From the NCBI RefSeq assembly GCF_016031625.1, contig NZ_JACCHP010000015.1, positions 131,501 to 195,500 on the forward strand: a DNA stretch of 64,000 bases. The letters run 5' to 3'. The notes under the pieces were generated by a model. It was not told the DNA's origin. It did not search any database and saw only the letters and a list, made by a program, of their open reading frames with translations. The stretch is from Bradyrhizobium agreste (GTDB lineage Bacteria; Pseudomonadota; Alphaproteobacteria; Rhizobiales; Xanthobacteraceae). Shown piece after piece: positions 1-9,775 of the stretch. The position numbers and the translations under genes were made by a program. How positions within the stretch are numbered: position 1 is the stretch's first letter; each line of letters starts with the position of its first letter.

Positions 1-2
1 CG

Positions 3-827
3 ACCACCATGGTGAGCAATCACGTGCAGGCGTTGGAAGACCGGCTCGGGGTGCGGCTGCTTCACCGCACCACGCGCAAGGTCAATCTGACCGAGATCGG
101 CAAGGCCTACTACGACCGCTGCGTCCAGATTCTCGCCGACATCGAACAGGCCGACGACATCGCGAGCGAATTGCAGTCGGTGCCGCGCGGCACGCTGCGC
201 ATTCACGTCGCCACGCACATGGTGCCGTTCGTCGCGCCGATTGCGGCGAAACTGCTGTCGACCTATCCGGAGCTCAAGATCGATCTGCGCATGGGCGAGG
301 CCGAGGTCGACCTCATCGAGGAAGGCTACGACGTGGCCCTGCGCATGACACAGCCGCGGGATTCCAGCCTGATCGTGCGCAGCCTTGCCACCTGGCGTCA
401 CGTGCTGTGCTGCTCCCACGGTTACATCGAGAAGCACGGCCGGGTGCAGAAGCTCGACGAGCTCACCGGGCACAATTGTGGTCGGCACTTGAACTATCCC
501 TTTGGCGACGAATGGCAGTTCCTCGATCGCAAGGGCACGCCGGCCTCGGTGCGCGTCTCCGGCAGCTTCGTCACCAATAGCGGGGAAGCGCTGCGCAAGG
601 TCGCGCTGGAGGGCGCCGCCATCTGCCTGATGGCGGGGTTCCTCATTCAGGATGATCTCGAAGCCGGCCGCCTCGTGCGCCTGTTGCCGGAATATCGGAC
701 CGTCGAGCTCTCCATGAACGCGGTCTATCCGCATCGGCATCATCTGTCGGCGAAGGTGAGGACCTTCATCGACCTGCTCGTGCACCACAGCGCCGAGCAG
801 CAGAAGCTGATCAACCCGTATTCATGA
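3..827 (+). CDS. LysR-family transcriptional regulator, 5' end outside window
   Basis: The frame is open from the first base, and the visible protein starts in the middle of the winged helix-turn-helix (recognition-helix motif SNHVQALEDRLGVRLLHRTT), so roughly the first 30 residues and the true start lie upstream. The rest is the periplasmic-binding-protein-like effector domain (about residues 60-265), with the typical stretch DLIEEGYDVALRM. It follows the pattern of LysR regulators that sense small aromatic or organic acids, but the ligand cannot be read from sequence. It converges on the indolepyruvate oxidoreductase gene with a 12-bp gap, so its target is probably upstream of the window. 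Confidence 0.9.
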   Translation, partial: TTMVSNHVQALEDRLGVRLLHRTTRKVNLTEIGKAYYDRCVQILADIEQADDIASELQSVPRGTLRIHVATHMVPFVAPIAAKLLSTYPELKIDLRMGEAEVDLIEEGYDVALRMTQPRDSSLIVRSLATWRHVLCCSHGYIEKHGRVQKLDELTGHNCGRHLNYPFGDEWQFLDRKGTPASVRVSGSFVTNSGEALRKVALEGAAICLMAGFLIQDDLEAGRLVRLLPEYRTVELSMNAVYPHRHHLSAKVRTFIDLLVHHSAEQQKLINPYS

Positions 828-839
828 ATGGCACCGCAC

Positions 840-3800
840 TCAGGCCGCTCGCGCCATTGCCGGCCGGCCGAGCCGCGATTCGACCTCGGCCTTGACCTGC
901 GCGATCGCAGCCTCCTTCACCGGCCCATAGCCGCGGATGTTCATGGGGGCCTTGGCTACGGCAATGAGATCTGGAAGGCGCGCCGCGTCGAGCTCGCCCA
1001 GTATCCGCTCGATCAGGCCATCATACCAGGCGATCAGTTCACGCTCGGCGCGCCGTTCCGCGGTGTAGCCGAACGGATCAAACGGCGTTCCGCGCAACCC
1101 CTTCAGGCGCGCGAGCATGGCCAGAGGCACCTGGATCCACTGGCCGAGGGCCCGTTTGCGCGGACGCCCCCGTGCATCGCGCCGCGACTTCAGGAACGGC
1201 GGGGCGAGATGGTATCGGATGGTGAAGCCGTCCTCGAATTCGCGCTTCAACTCGTCGAGGAAGCCGCTTCGCATGTGCAGCCGCGCCACCTCGTACTCGT
1301 CCTTGTAGGCCATCAGCTTGAACAGCGCGCGCGCGACCGCCTCGGTCAGCGCCTCGCTGTTCAGGTTCGCTTCGGCATTGCGGACTCTTGTGATCATTGC
1401 GCGGTAGCGCGCCGCGTAGGCTTCGTTTTGATAGTCGGTGAGGAACTCGATGCGCCGGGCAATGATCTCATCGAGCGTCTCGACCTTTGGCGCATCGTTC
1501 GCCTTCGGCAGAAAATCCGGATCGGCCGCGGCGATCCGGCCCCAGGCAAAGGCCTGCTTGTTGCGCTCGACCGCGACGCCGTTGAGCTCGATCGCGCGCA
1601 GCAGCGCGGCAAGCGAAACCGGGACGAGACCGTGCTGCCAGGCAAAGCCCAGCATGATGATGTTGGCGTAGACGGCATCGCCGAGCAGGCGCTCGGCCAG
1701 CGCATTGGCGTTGAGCGTGCCGAGATTGCTCTCGCCGACCACGCGACCGATGGCGCGCAGGCGGGCTGGCGCAGCGAGATCGGCGTCGCGGAAGCGGACC
1801 ACGTCGCCCGTCGGCATTTCCGCGGTGTTGACCGCGGCACGGGTGCTGCGGCGATAGGTGCCCGAGGCCTTTGGCGAGGAGCTGACGACGAGATCGCAGC
1901 CGATCAACGCATCGGCCGCGCCCTGGTCGATGCGGACCTGGTGCAGCGCCTCGGGGCTCGCGGCCAGGCGAATGTAGCTCAGCACAGGCCCGAATTTCTG
2001 CGCAAAGCCGGTGAAGTCGAGCACCGAAACGCCGCGGCGTTCCAGATGCGCGGCCATGCCGATCAGCGCGCCGACAGTGATTACGCCGGTGCCGCCGACG
2101 CCGGTGACAAGCAGGTCGTAGGGCCGGTCGAGCGTTGCGGCCTTGGGCAGGGGGAGCGTCGCGGCGTGGCCGGCCGCATCGATCCGGCTCGCGTTCTTCT
2201 TCCGCCGCGTTGCGCCTTCGACCGTGACAAAGCTCGGGCAAAAGCCGTTCAGACAGGAAAAATCCTTGTTGCAGGCCGACAGATTGATCTGCCGCTTGCG
2301 GCCGAACGGCGTCTCCTTCGGCTCGACGCTCAGGCAGTTGGATTCCACCGAGCAGTCGCCGCAGCCTTCGCAGACGAGATCGTTGATGTAGGCGAAGCGC
2401 TTGGGATCGGCCATCTGCCCGCGTTTGCGTCGGCGCCGCTTCTCGGTGGCGCAGGTCTGCTGATAGATCAGGACCGAGACGCCGGAAACCTCGCGCAGCT
2501 CGCGCTGCACGGCGTCCATCTCCTCACGGGGATGGATGGTGACGCCGGCTGGCAGGTCGGACGGCGAGAACTGCGCGGGATCGTCCGACACCAGCGCGAT
2601 GCGCGTCACCCCTTCGGCGCGGACGCTGTGCGCGATCGCATGGACGCTGATGGGACCGTCGACCGGCTGGCCGCCGGTCATCGCCACGGCATCGTTGAAC
2701 AGGATCTTGTAAGTGATGTTGGCCTTGGCTGCGATCGCCTGCCGGATCGCCATCGAGCCGGAATGGTAGTAGGTGCCTTCGCCGAGATTCTGGAACACGT
2801 GCTTGTGCCCGGTGAAGCGTGACGAGGCTGCCCAGTTCACGCCCTCGCCGCCCATCTGGATCAGCGAGGAGGTCTCGCGGTCCATCCAGCTCGCCATGAA
2901 GTGACAGCCGATGCCGGCGAGCGCCTTCGATCCCTCCGGCACTTTGGTCGAGGTGTTGTGCGGACATCCCGAGCAGAAATAGGGCGTGCGCGTCGCGCCG
3001 CTGACATTGATCGTGCGCGCGGCTTCCGGCATCAGGGCGGCCGCGCGCGCGGCGAGATCGAGACCCGGAAACATCGGATCGAGCCTGCGCGCGAGCACGC
3101 TCGCGAGCGCGCGGGGCGACAATTCGCCGATCCAGGAGATCAGCCGTGCACCGGTTTCGTCGTGCTTGCCGACCATGCGCTCGGGTTTGCTGCCGGGATA
3201 GTCGTAAAAGTATTCCTTGAACTGGCTCTCGATGATGCCGCGCTTCTCCTCGACCACCAGGATCTCGCGCTTGCCCTTCACGAACTCCATCGCATCATGC
3301 AGCGCCAGCGGCCAGACCATGCCGACCTTGTAGACGTCGATGCCGATGCGGCGGCAGGCCGATTCGTCGAGGCCCATCAGCCGCAGCGCTTCCATCAGGT
3401 CGAGATGCGCCTTGCCGGTCGTGACGATGCCGTAGGTGGCGCCAGGAATATCGTAGATGTGCCGATCGATCGGATTGGCCTTGGCGAAGGCGTAGACCGC
3501 GTGCTTCTTGGCTTCCAGCCGTTCCTCGATCTGCGGGCCCGGCAAATCGGGCCAGCGATAGTGCAGGCCGCCCGGCGGCGGCGTGAAGTCGGGCGTGCGG
3601 AAGAGGCGCGGCGGGCGCAGCGCGACGGAGGCGCCTGATTCCACGATCTCCGAGATCGCCTTGAAGCCGACCCACATGCCGGAGAAGCGGCTCAGCGCGT
3701 AGCCATATTCGCCGAACACCAGATATTCGCCGACGTCGGCCGGATGCAGCGTCGGCATGAACCAGCTCATGAAGGCGACGTCCGACTGGTGCGGCATCGA

Positions 3801-4271
3801 GGAGGAGACGCAGCCATGGTCGTCGCCGGCGACCACCAGCACGCCGCCGTGCGGCGAGGAACCATAGGCGTTGCCGTGCTTGAGCGCATCGCCGGAACGA
3901 TCGACGCCTGGGCCCTTGCCGTACCAGAGCCCGAATACGCCATCGACTTCACGGTCAGCTTGTGTCTCGACCTGCTGCGAGCCGAGCACGGCTGTCGCCG
4001 CGAGGTCCTCGTTCACGGCGGGGAGGAATTCGATGCCGTGCTGCTTGAGCCGCTCCTGGATGCGCCAGAGCTCGAGGTCGATGCCGCCGAGCGGCGAGCC
4101 GCGATAGCCGGAGATGAAGCCGGCGGTGTTGAGCCCGGCCGCACGGTCGCGTCGCGCCTGGTCGAGCGCGATGCGGACGATGGCCTGCGTGCCAGTGAGG
4201 AAGACGCGGCCCTCCTCCCGCTCGTAGCGATCGGAGAGTTCGTATGTGTCGAGTGACGGAATGGCGTCCAT
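840..4271 (-). CDS. Indolepyruvate ferredoxin oxidoreductase, fused alpha-beta form
   Basis: This 1143-residue protein matches the fused IorA/IorB-type enzyme. It oxidatively decarboxylates aryl-pyruvates from aromatic amino-acid transamination to aryl-acetyl-CoA, passing electrons to ferredoxin. The N-terminal half is the thiamine-diphosphate-dependent pyruvate-oxidoreductase fold (GYRGSPLGGIDLELW near residue 55). The middle has a cysteine-rich iron-sulfur segment (CEGCGDCSVESNC, then CNKDFSCLNGFC). The C-terminal part is the gamma-type domain (LLVTGVGGTGVITVGALIG). The start at 4271 faces the divergent Lrp/AsnC regulator across about 150 bp, suggesting amino-acid-responsive control. Length and motif order agree with the family, so only the exact substrate is uncertain. 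Confidence 0.93.
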   Translation of the reverse strand: MDAIPSLDTYELSDRYEREEGRVFLTGTQAIVRIALDQARRDRAAGLNTAGFISGYRGSPLGGIDLELWRIQERLKQHGIEFLPAVNEDLAATAVLGSQQVETQADREVDGVFGLWYGKGPGVDRSGDALKHGNAYGSSPHGGVLVVAGDDHGCVSSSMPHQSDVAFMSWFMPTLHPADVGEYLVFGEYGYALSRFSGMWVGFKAISEIVESGASVALRPPRLFRTPDFTPPPGGLHYRWPDLPGPQIEERLEAKKHAVYAFAKANPIDRHIYDIPGATYGIVTTGKAHLDLMEALRLMGLDESACRRIGIDVYKVGMVWPLALHDAMEFVKGKREILVVEEKRGIIESQFKEYFYDYPGSKPERMVGKHDETGARLISWIGELSPRALASVLARRLDPMFPGLDLAARAAALMPEAARTINVSGATRTPYFCSGCPHNTSTKVPEGSKALAGIGCHFMASWMDRETSSLIQMGGEGVNWAASSRFTGHKHVFQNLGEGTYYHSGSMAIRQAIAAKANITYKILFNDAVAMTGGQPVDGPISVHAIAHSVRAEGVTRIALVSDDPAQFSPSDLPAGVTIHPREEMDAVQRELREVSGVSVLIYQQTCATEKRRRRKRGQMADPKRFAYINDLVCEGCGDCSVESNCLSVEPKETPFGRKRQINLSACNKDFSCLNGFCPSFVTVEGATRRKKNASRIDAAGHAATLPLPKAATLDRPYDLLVTGVGGTGVITVGALIGMAAHLERRGVSVLDFTGFAQKFGPVLSYIRLAASPEALHQVRIDQGAADALIGCDLVVSSSPKASGTYRRSTRAAVNTAEMPTGDVVRFRDADLAAPARLRAIGRVVGESNLGTLNANALAERLLGDAVYANIIMLGFAWQHGLVPVSLAALLRAIELNGVAVERNKQAFAWGRIAAADPDFLPKANDAPKVETLDEIIARRIEFLTDYQNEAYAARYRAMITRVRNAEANLNSEALTEAVARALFKLMAYKDEYEVARLHMRSGFLDELKREFEDGFTIRYHLAPPFLKSRRDARGRPRKRALGQWIQVPLAMLARLKGLRGTPFDPFGYTAERRAERELIAWYDGLIERILGELDAARLPDLIAVAKAPMNIRGYGPVKEAAIAQVKAEVESRLGRPAMARAA

Positions 4272-4327
4272 GGCGGACCTCGCGCGGCATCCTGCCCAGT
4301 GATGGAAGGTTATGCCCGGCTCGCTGG

Positions 4328-4340
4328 TAGGTCTTACCTA
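4328..4340. promoter_or_regulatory. Candidate Lrp/AsnC operator between iorAB-type gene and asnC-type gene
   Basis: A perfect 13-bp inverted repeat (TAGGT-CTT-ACCTA) lies in the divergent intergenic region, 57 bp upstream of the oxidoreductase start and 86 bp upstream of the regulator start. Size and placement suit an Lrp/AsnC dimer site acting on both promoters. Binding is inferred only. Confidence 0.35.
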
Positions 4341-4425
4341 TTTATCCCTTCTGTGGCCAAGATCCGGTAGACTTTTGCATATCGACGCCAAAATTGGTAA
4401 ATCTGCTCGAACCGGAGGGCTCGCC

Positions 4426-4881
4426 ATGATCGAAGAGCAGGACACCCGCATTCTCGCCCATCTCCAGAAAGATGGCCGCGCCACCAACCAGCAACTCGCC
4501 GACGAGGTCGGCATGTCCACCTCGGCCTGCTGGCGGCGGGTGCGGGCGCTTGAGGAGAGCGGCGTCATCCAAGGCTATGCGGCGCTGGTCGCGCGCGAGC
4601 GGGCGGGCTTTGCGATGTCCGCCATCCTCCACGTCTCGCTGGAGCGGCACGATGCGAAGTTCGTCGACGAATTTGTGGCGAGGGTCACCAAGCGCCGTGA
4701 GGTGCTGGAGTGTTTTGCGACCACGGGCGACGCCGACTATCATTTGCGCGTCGTCGTCCAGGATATGGCAGCCTACAACCGCTTCCTCGACGAGTTCATG
4801 TTCCGCATCCCCGGCATCCGCTACGTCCGCAGCAACGTGGTGCTGAAGGAGATCAAGACCAGCGTGGCGCTGCCGTTCTGA
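4426..4881 (+). CDS. Lrp/AsnC-family transcriptional regulator
   Basis: This is a 151-residue regulator. The N-terminal helix-turn-helix (DTRILAHLQKDGRATNQQLA, then MSTSACWRRVRALEESGVI) is followed by the RAM/AsnC ligand-binding domain, which includes the characteristic TTGDADYHLRVVVQDM segment. The ATG at 4426 is chosen because GGAGGG lies 6 bases upstream; a longer reading from 4312 adds a poorly conserved leader. It is transcribed away from the indolepyruvate oxidoreductase gene, the usual layout for an amino-acid-sensing regulator and its catabolic target. It therefore probably senses an aromatic or branched amino acid or the keto-acid. The ligand is inference; the family assignment is firm. 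Confidence 0.93.
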   Translation: MIEEQDTRILAHLQKDGRATNQQLADEVGMSTSACWRRVRALEESGVIQGYAALVARERAGFAMSAILHVSLERHDAKFVDEFVARVTKRREVLECFATTGDADYHLRVVVQDMAAYNRFLDEFMFRIPGIRYVRSNVVLKEIKTSVALPF

Positions 4882-5127
4882 AGGAGGTGCTGGGCACCGC
4901 GACATCAATCTCCCGTAAACCAACACGGGGCTGCAGATTGGTAAACGGAACATGCCTTGCGTCGACGGCTCGGCCTCGCAGCGGTATTCCCGTCAGTTTT
5001 GTCGCGCCCGTTCGCAGCTCGTTCACTTTGATCGACGGTTTGCGCCGCGTAATAACGACCACTTAGGCGATCGCCGCTCATAAAAGGCACCGGGATAAAT
5101 AGGCAGAAATGCCTGGGAGCTGAGATC

Positions 5128-8100
5128 GTGCCGACGACACTCGCGCGCACCTTTGCGGCGCTGAGCGCCATCAATGAAGCGATTCTTTACGCGAGATCGC
5201 CGGAGGAGCTGTACCAGAAGGTCTGCGACGCCGGGTTTTCGAGCGGGGATTTTCTGGCCGTTGCCGTGTTCCTGGTCGAACCGGACGGCCGGCGTTTGCG
5301 CTTTGCGGCCGGCTGTGGCGACGACATTCCGCGGCTGCGTTCGATCGTGATCACGACGGAAGCCGGCACGCCGGAGGGGTCCGGCGTCGGCGGCGAAGCG
5401 TTTCGCGATCAGAAGCTGTGCGTCAGCAACGATTATCTGAACGATCCGCGCTCGCTGGCCTGGCGCGAGGGCGCCGCCAAGGCCCACATCGGTGCGGCCG
5501 CGGCGCTGCCGCTGCTCTGCAACGCCAAGAGCGTCGGCGTCCTGTTTGTGACGCGGAGCGAGGCCAACTCGCTGAACGAGCAGATGGTGTCGCTGTTCGA
5601 GCGCATGTCGGCGAACATTTCCTACGCGCTGGACAATTTCGCCCGCGAAACCGCGCGGCAGACCAGCGAGCGGGCGACCCGGCGGCTCAACCGCATGTTC
5701 GGCGCCATCAGCGCCACCAACGAGGCCATCCTGCGCGCCAAAACCGAGCAGGAGCTGTACCAATTGGTGTGCGACGCCTCGGTCCACGACGGCAAGTCGC
5801 TCGCGACCTTCGTCTTGCTGCGCGAGCCGAATTCGCACTGGCTGACGCCGGTCGCGGCGACCGGCCAAAATCTTCATCTGATTAGGCAGGCGCGCTACTC
5901 GATCGATTCCGACAATCCTCACGGACAGGGCATCTCTGGCCAGGTCTTCCGGACGCAGAAGGCGATGGTCGAAGACGACCTCGTCGGTCGTACCAAGGGA
6001 ACGATCTGGGAGCAGGCCAACGTCAATGCCGGATCGGTCGCCTGTGTCGTGGCGCCGCTGATCAAGCGCGGAACCAGCGTCGGCGTGATGTTCTTCTTCG
6101 TCAGCAAGTCCTGGGCGAAGGACGAGGGCATCGTCGCGCTGCTGCTGCGCATCACCGAGAACGTGTGCTTTGCACTCGAGAATTTTGACCGCGACCAGGA
6201 GAAGGCGGAGATCGCGCGCGAGGAGGAGCGGCTCGCGCGCATGTACGCCGCGCTGAGCGCCACCAATGAGGCGATCATCCGGGCGACCTCGCGTGCCGAG
6301 CTGTTCGATCTCGTCTGCGAAGCGTCCGTGCAAGGCGGCAAGTTCGGATCGGCGACGATCGCACTCGCCGATCCTGCGTCCGAGCGGCTGCGGGTTGTCG
6401 CCTCCGCAGGGCCAAACTCGGACGAAGTGCGCAGGCTCAAATTCGCCACCACAGATAACGTACCCGAGGGACGCGGCCTGACCGGCACGTGCTACCGCAC
6501 CGGGCGGCCCTGCCTCGCCAACGATCTGATGGCCGATGACCGCCTAAAGCCGTGGCACGAGAGTGCCCGACGCACCGGTGTGAAGTCCTCCGCTGCGTTG
6601 CCGTTGCTGAGCGGCGACCGGGTCGAGGGCGTGTTCCTGTTCAATTCCCTTGAGGTCGGCACGTTCACGCCGGAACTGATGGAACTGCTCGAGCGTCTCG
6701 CCCGCAATGTCTCGTTTGCGATCGCAAATCTCGATCGTGCCGAGGACAAGGCCAAAGCCGACAAGCAGCGCGAGCGCCTGAGCGGCATGTTCGCGGCCTT
6801 GAGCGCGACGAACGAAGCGATCATGCGCGCCGAGACCCGCGAGGAGCTGTTTGAAGTTGCCTGCCAGGCGGCCGTGCTCGGCGGCATGTTCGCATCGGCG
6901 ACGATCGGCATCATCGACGAGACACGCGAGCTCGTTCGGGTCGTCGCCGTGAAGGGACGTCTCCAGGAGCGCATGATCGGGCGTACCTGCATCATTTCCG
7001 CAGACCACCCCGAGGGCCAGGGCATCATTGGCACCTCGCTGCGGACGCGCCGGCCCAATGTGATGAACGATTATCTCAACGAGCCGCGGTCCGCATACTG
7101 GCGCACCAAGGCCATCGAGGATGGAACGCGGGCTGCCGCGAGCTTCCCGCTCCTGAGAGCCGGCCAGGAATCGGTCGGCATCCTGCTCTTCCTCGCGCCG
7201 GAAGAGAATACGTTCACGCCCGATCTGGTCGAGCTGCTCGGGCGCCTCGCGGAGAACGTCTCCTTCGCACTCGACAATTTCGAGCGCGCCGAGGAGAAGG
7301 ACCACACCGAAGCGCAGAAGGAGCGCCTGACGCGCATGTTCGCGGCCCTGAGCGCGACCAACGAGGCGATCATGCGCGCGAAGTCGCGTGCCGAGCTGTT
7401 CGACCTGGTCTGCCTTGCGGCATCGAACGGCGCCAAGTTCACCTCGACTACGATTGCCCTGGCCAGACCCGGCACGGACCAGCTCGAGATCGTCGCCGCC
7501 GCAGGTCCCTCCGCCGGCACCACGCGCAATGTGCGTCTCTCCATCGATCCCGAACGGCCCGAAGGGCGCGGCATGAGCGGCACGGCATTCCGCACGCGCC
7601 AGCCCTGCATCAGCAACGACTATCTCAACGACGACCGCGTCCGTGTCTTCCATCCCATCGTGCGCGGGGACGGCGCGCGGTCGGGCGCCGCGTTTCCGCT
7701 CATCGTGAACGACCAGGCGGTCGGCGTCATGATCTACATGTCGACCGAACCGGCGACCTTCACGCCCGAATTCGTCGCGCTGTTGCAGCGCCTCGCCGAC
7801 AACGTTTCCTTTGCGATGGAGAATTTCGATCGCGCCGACGAGAAGAACAAGGCCGACGAGCGCATCGAATACCTCGCCTCGCACGACAGCCTGACCGACC
7901 TGCCGAATCGCGAGACCTTCAACGGGCTGCTGCGCCAGGCGATCGATGCGGCGCACCGCCACGATCACCGCTTTGCGGTACTGTTCATCGACCTCGACCG
8001 CTTCAAGGTCATCAACGATTCGCTGGGTCACGAGGCCGGCGACCTGCTCCTGCTCGAAGTGGCGAACCGCCTGCGCGGCGCCCTGCGCGCGAGCGACGTG

Positions 8101-9234
8101 GTCGCGCGCCTCGGCGGCGACGAGTTCGTGGTGATCCTCGACCAGTGCGGCGAGATCGAGGACGTCCAGCGCATCGCCACCGGGCTGCTCGCCGCGCTCG
8201 CCGAGCCCATGCAGCTGGCCGGCCACGAGTGCCATTCCACCGCCTCGATCGGTATTGCGATGTATCCGGCCAACGGCTCCGACGCGCAGACGCTGACCAA
8301 GAACGCCGACATGGCGATGTACCTCGCCAAGGAGGACGGCAAGAACGGCTATCGCTTCTTCTCCAACGAGGTGAAGACGCAGTCGATCGAGCGGCTGTCG
8401 CTGGAGAGCGCGCTGCGCCGTGCGCTGGAGCGCGAGCAGTTCTCGCTCAATTACCAGCCCAAGGTGGACATCGCGACCGGTCAGATCACGGGCGTCGAGG
8501 CGCTGCTGCGCTGGACGCATCCCGATCTCGGCAACGTCTCGCCGGCACAATTCATTCCGCTTGCGGAGGAAACCGGGCTGATCGTGCCGATCGGCCGCTG
8601 GGTGCTGAAAGAGGCCTGCGCGCAGGCCATGGCCTGGCAGCGCCGCGGCCTGCTGCCGGTGTCGATGGCGGTCAACCTGTCGCCGCGGCAATTCGCCGAC
8701 GAGCATCTGTTGCAGGACGTCGACGAGGCGCTGGCGGCCTCCGGCATGTCGCCGGTGCTGCTCCAGCTCGAAGTCACCGAGAGCATGATGATGCGCAATG
8801 TCGGCCGCGCGCTGAAAGTGCTCGACTCCATCCAGAGCCGCGGCATCCGGCTCGCGATCGACGATTTCGGCACCGGCTATTCGTCGATGTCCCTGATGAA
8901 GCACTTCCCGATCGACACCATCAAGATCGATCGCTCCTTCGTGCGCGACCTGCCGCAGGATTCGGAGGATCAAGCGATAGCGCAGGCGATCATCAGCATG
9001 GGCAAGGCCCTCGGCATGACCGTCGTCGCCGAAGGTGTCGAGAATGCCGAGCAGGAGGCGTTCCTGCGGGCCCATGGCTGCGACGAGATGCAGGGCTTCC
9101 TCGTCTCCAAGCCGCTGCCGGCGCGGCAGATGAGCGAGCTGCTGCGGCCCATGTCGCTGCCCGTCGCGCCGCCGCTGCAGCCGGAAGCGGCCGGCGAAGA
9201 TGCAGCCTCAGGGCTGAAACGCGCTGTCGTCTGA
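5128..9234 (+). CDS. Cyclic-di-GMP turnover protein with five tandem GAF domains, GGDEF and EAL
   Basis: The 1368-residue protein begins at GTG 5128 (GGGAG about 8 bases upstream). Five GAF-type repeats start at about residues 8, 190, 372, 554 and 737, a period of 182-183 residues. Each opens with a linker such as MFAALSATNEAIMRA and ends in a short coiled-coil segment. A diguanylate cyclase domain follows, with intact GGDEF at residues 996-1000, then a phosphodiesterase domain with EALLRW from residue 1124 and later motifs DDFGTGYSS and VAEGVE. No signal peptide or membrane segment is visible, so it is probably cytosolic. Both catalytic signatures look intact, so net synthesis or breakdown cannot be decided. 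The gene lies just before a polysaccharide cluster, consistent with but not proving control of surface polymer production. Confidence 0.95.
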   Translation: MPTTLARTFAALSAINEAILYARSPEELYQKVCDAGFSSGDFLAVAVFLVEPDGRRLRFAAGCGDDIPRLRSIVITTEAGTPEGSGVGGEAFRDQKLCVSNDYLNDPRSLAWREGAAKAHIGAAAALPLLCNAKSVGVLFVTRSEANSLNEQMVSLFERMSANISYALDNFARETARQTSERATRRLNRMFGAISATNEAILRAKTEQELYQLVCDASVHDGKSLATFVLLREPNSHWLTPVAATGQNLHLIRQARYSIDSDNPHGQGISGQVFRTQKAMVEDDLVGRTKGTIWEQANVNAGSVACVVAPLIKRGTSVGVMFFFVSKSWAKDEGIVALLLRITENVCFALENFDRDQEKAEIAREEERLARMYAALSATNEAIIRATSRAELFDLVCEASVQGGKFGSATIALADPASERLRVVASAGPNSDEVRRLKFATTDNVPEGRGLTGTCYRTGRPCLANDLMADDRLKPWHESARRTGVKSSAALPLLSGDRVEGVFLFNSLEVGTFTPELMELLERLARNVSFAIANLDRAEDKAKADKQRERLSGMFAALSATNEAIMRAETREELFEVACQAAVLGGMFASATIGIIDETRELVRVVAVKGRLQERMIGRTCIISADHPEGQGIIGTSLRTRRPNVMNDYLNEPRSAYWRTKAIEDGTRAAASFPLLRAGQESVGILLFLAPEENTFTPDLVELLGRLAENVSFALDNFERAEEKDHTEAQKERLTRMFAALSATNEAIMRAKSRAELFDLVCLAASNGAKFTSTTIALARPGTDQLEIVAAAGPSAGTTRNVRLSIDPERPEGRGMSGTAFRTRQPCISNDYLNDDRVRVFHPIVRGDGARSGAAFPLIVNDQAVGVMIYMSTEPATFTPEFVALLQRLADNVSFAMENFDRADEKNKADERIEYLASHDSLTDLPNRETFNGLLRQAIDAAHRHDHRFAVLFIDLDRFKVINDSLGHEAGDLLLLEVANRLRGALRASDVVARLGGDEFVVILDQCGEIEDVQRIATGLLAALAEPMQLAGHECHSTASIGIAMYPANGSDAQTLTKNADMAMYLAKEDGKNGYRFFSNEVKTQSIERLSLESALRRALEREQFSLNYQPKVDIATGQITGVEALLRWTHPDLGNVSPAQFIPLAEETGLIVPIGRWVLKEACAQAMAWQRRGLLPVSMAVNLSPRQFADEHLLQDVDEALAASGMSPVLLQLEVTESMMMRNVGRALKVLDSIQSRGIRLAIDDFGTGYSSMSLMKHFPIDTIKIDRSFVRDLPQDSEDQAIAQAIISMGKALGMTVVAEGVENAEQEAFLRAHGCDEMQGFLVSKPLPARQMSELLRPMSLPVAPPLQPEAAGEDAASGLKRAVV

Positions 9235-9549
9235 CGGCTGCGGGTGCAGCTCGCGCACCTCGTGCTCTTCCCCCTCGGCCTTGCTCGGAAAGTCCTGGGG
9301 GCCCGTCAGTGACGTCTGCTCGGTGAACAGCGCGAGAATGGCGCGCGCGCCCGCGGCGAAGCTGGTCCCTTCGCTCACCTGCAACGCGCAGCAGCATGTT
9401 GCGCTCATCGGCTCCTGGTCGTCGACCACGGCCATCGCAGGCCCCCACCACCAGGCAGGCGCGGGCGAACGCTCGTCCTCTGGCACGACATGCCAGCGGA
9501 CGAACTCCTCCATCACGCGCTCGAATTCCAGGCGGGCAGCCTGATGCAT
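9208..9549 (-). CDS. Hypothetical protein, about 113 residues
   Basis: A soluble small protein of no recognised family. The N-terminal part is helical and acidic (LEFERVMEEFVRWHV), followed by a Trp-rich patch (PAWWWGP), a triple cysteine (TCCCALQV) and a polar tail. The ATG at 9549 is preferred because GGGAG lies about 10 bases upstream; a longer start at 9609 is possible. Its last 27 bases overlap the end of the convergent GGDEF-EAL gene. It stands alone, so nothing about its role can be inferred from neighbours. Confidence 0.6.
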   Translation of the reverse strand: MHQAARLEFERVMEEFVRWHVVPEDERSPAPAWWWGPAMAVVDDQEPMSATCCCALQVSEGTSFAAGARAILALFTEQTSLTGPQDFPSKAEGEEHEVRELHPQPSDDSAFQP

Positions 9550-9775
9550 ATGCTCGATGCTCCCAGAATCGCGTCCAACGACGGGTCGACACGCTGACTT
9601 GATCGTCACGTCGCTCGGAAAAAAATCGGCTCGCGCAACAGGGCCGAACCATGCCGGCCGACATCGTCGTCGGCGATGCGGAACGCGCGGCTGCCGGCGA
9701 TGCGCCGGCGCAGCCGCGATTATTCATTCTAGCTGCTGGATGGCACGGCAAGCAAGCGATTGCAGCCGCAATTGC

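Noticed and set aside
828..2822. Rightward 664-codon open frame opposite the indolepyruvate oxidoreductase gene
   Set aside because: Antisense shadow. The oxidoreductase frame has clear domain motifs; this one has none.
6544..9075. Long leftward open frame of 843 codons opposite the GAF-GGDEF-EAL gene
   Set aside because: It is the antisense shadow of a high-GC gene. It has no recognisable domain and is Arg/His/Gln-rich as such shadows are.
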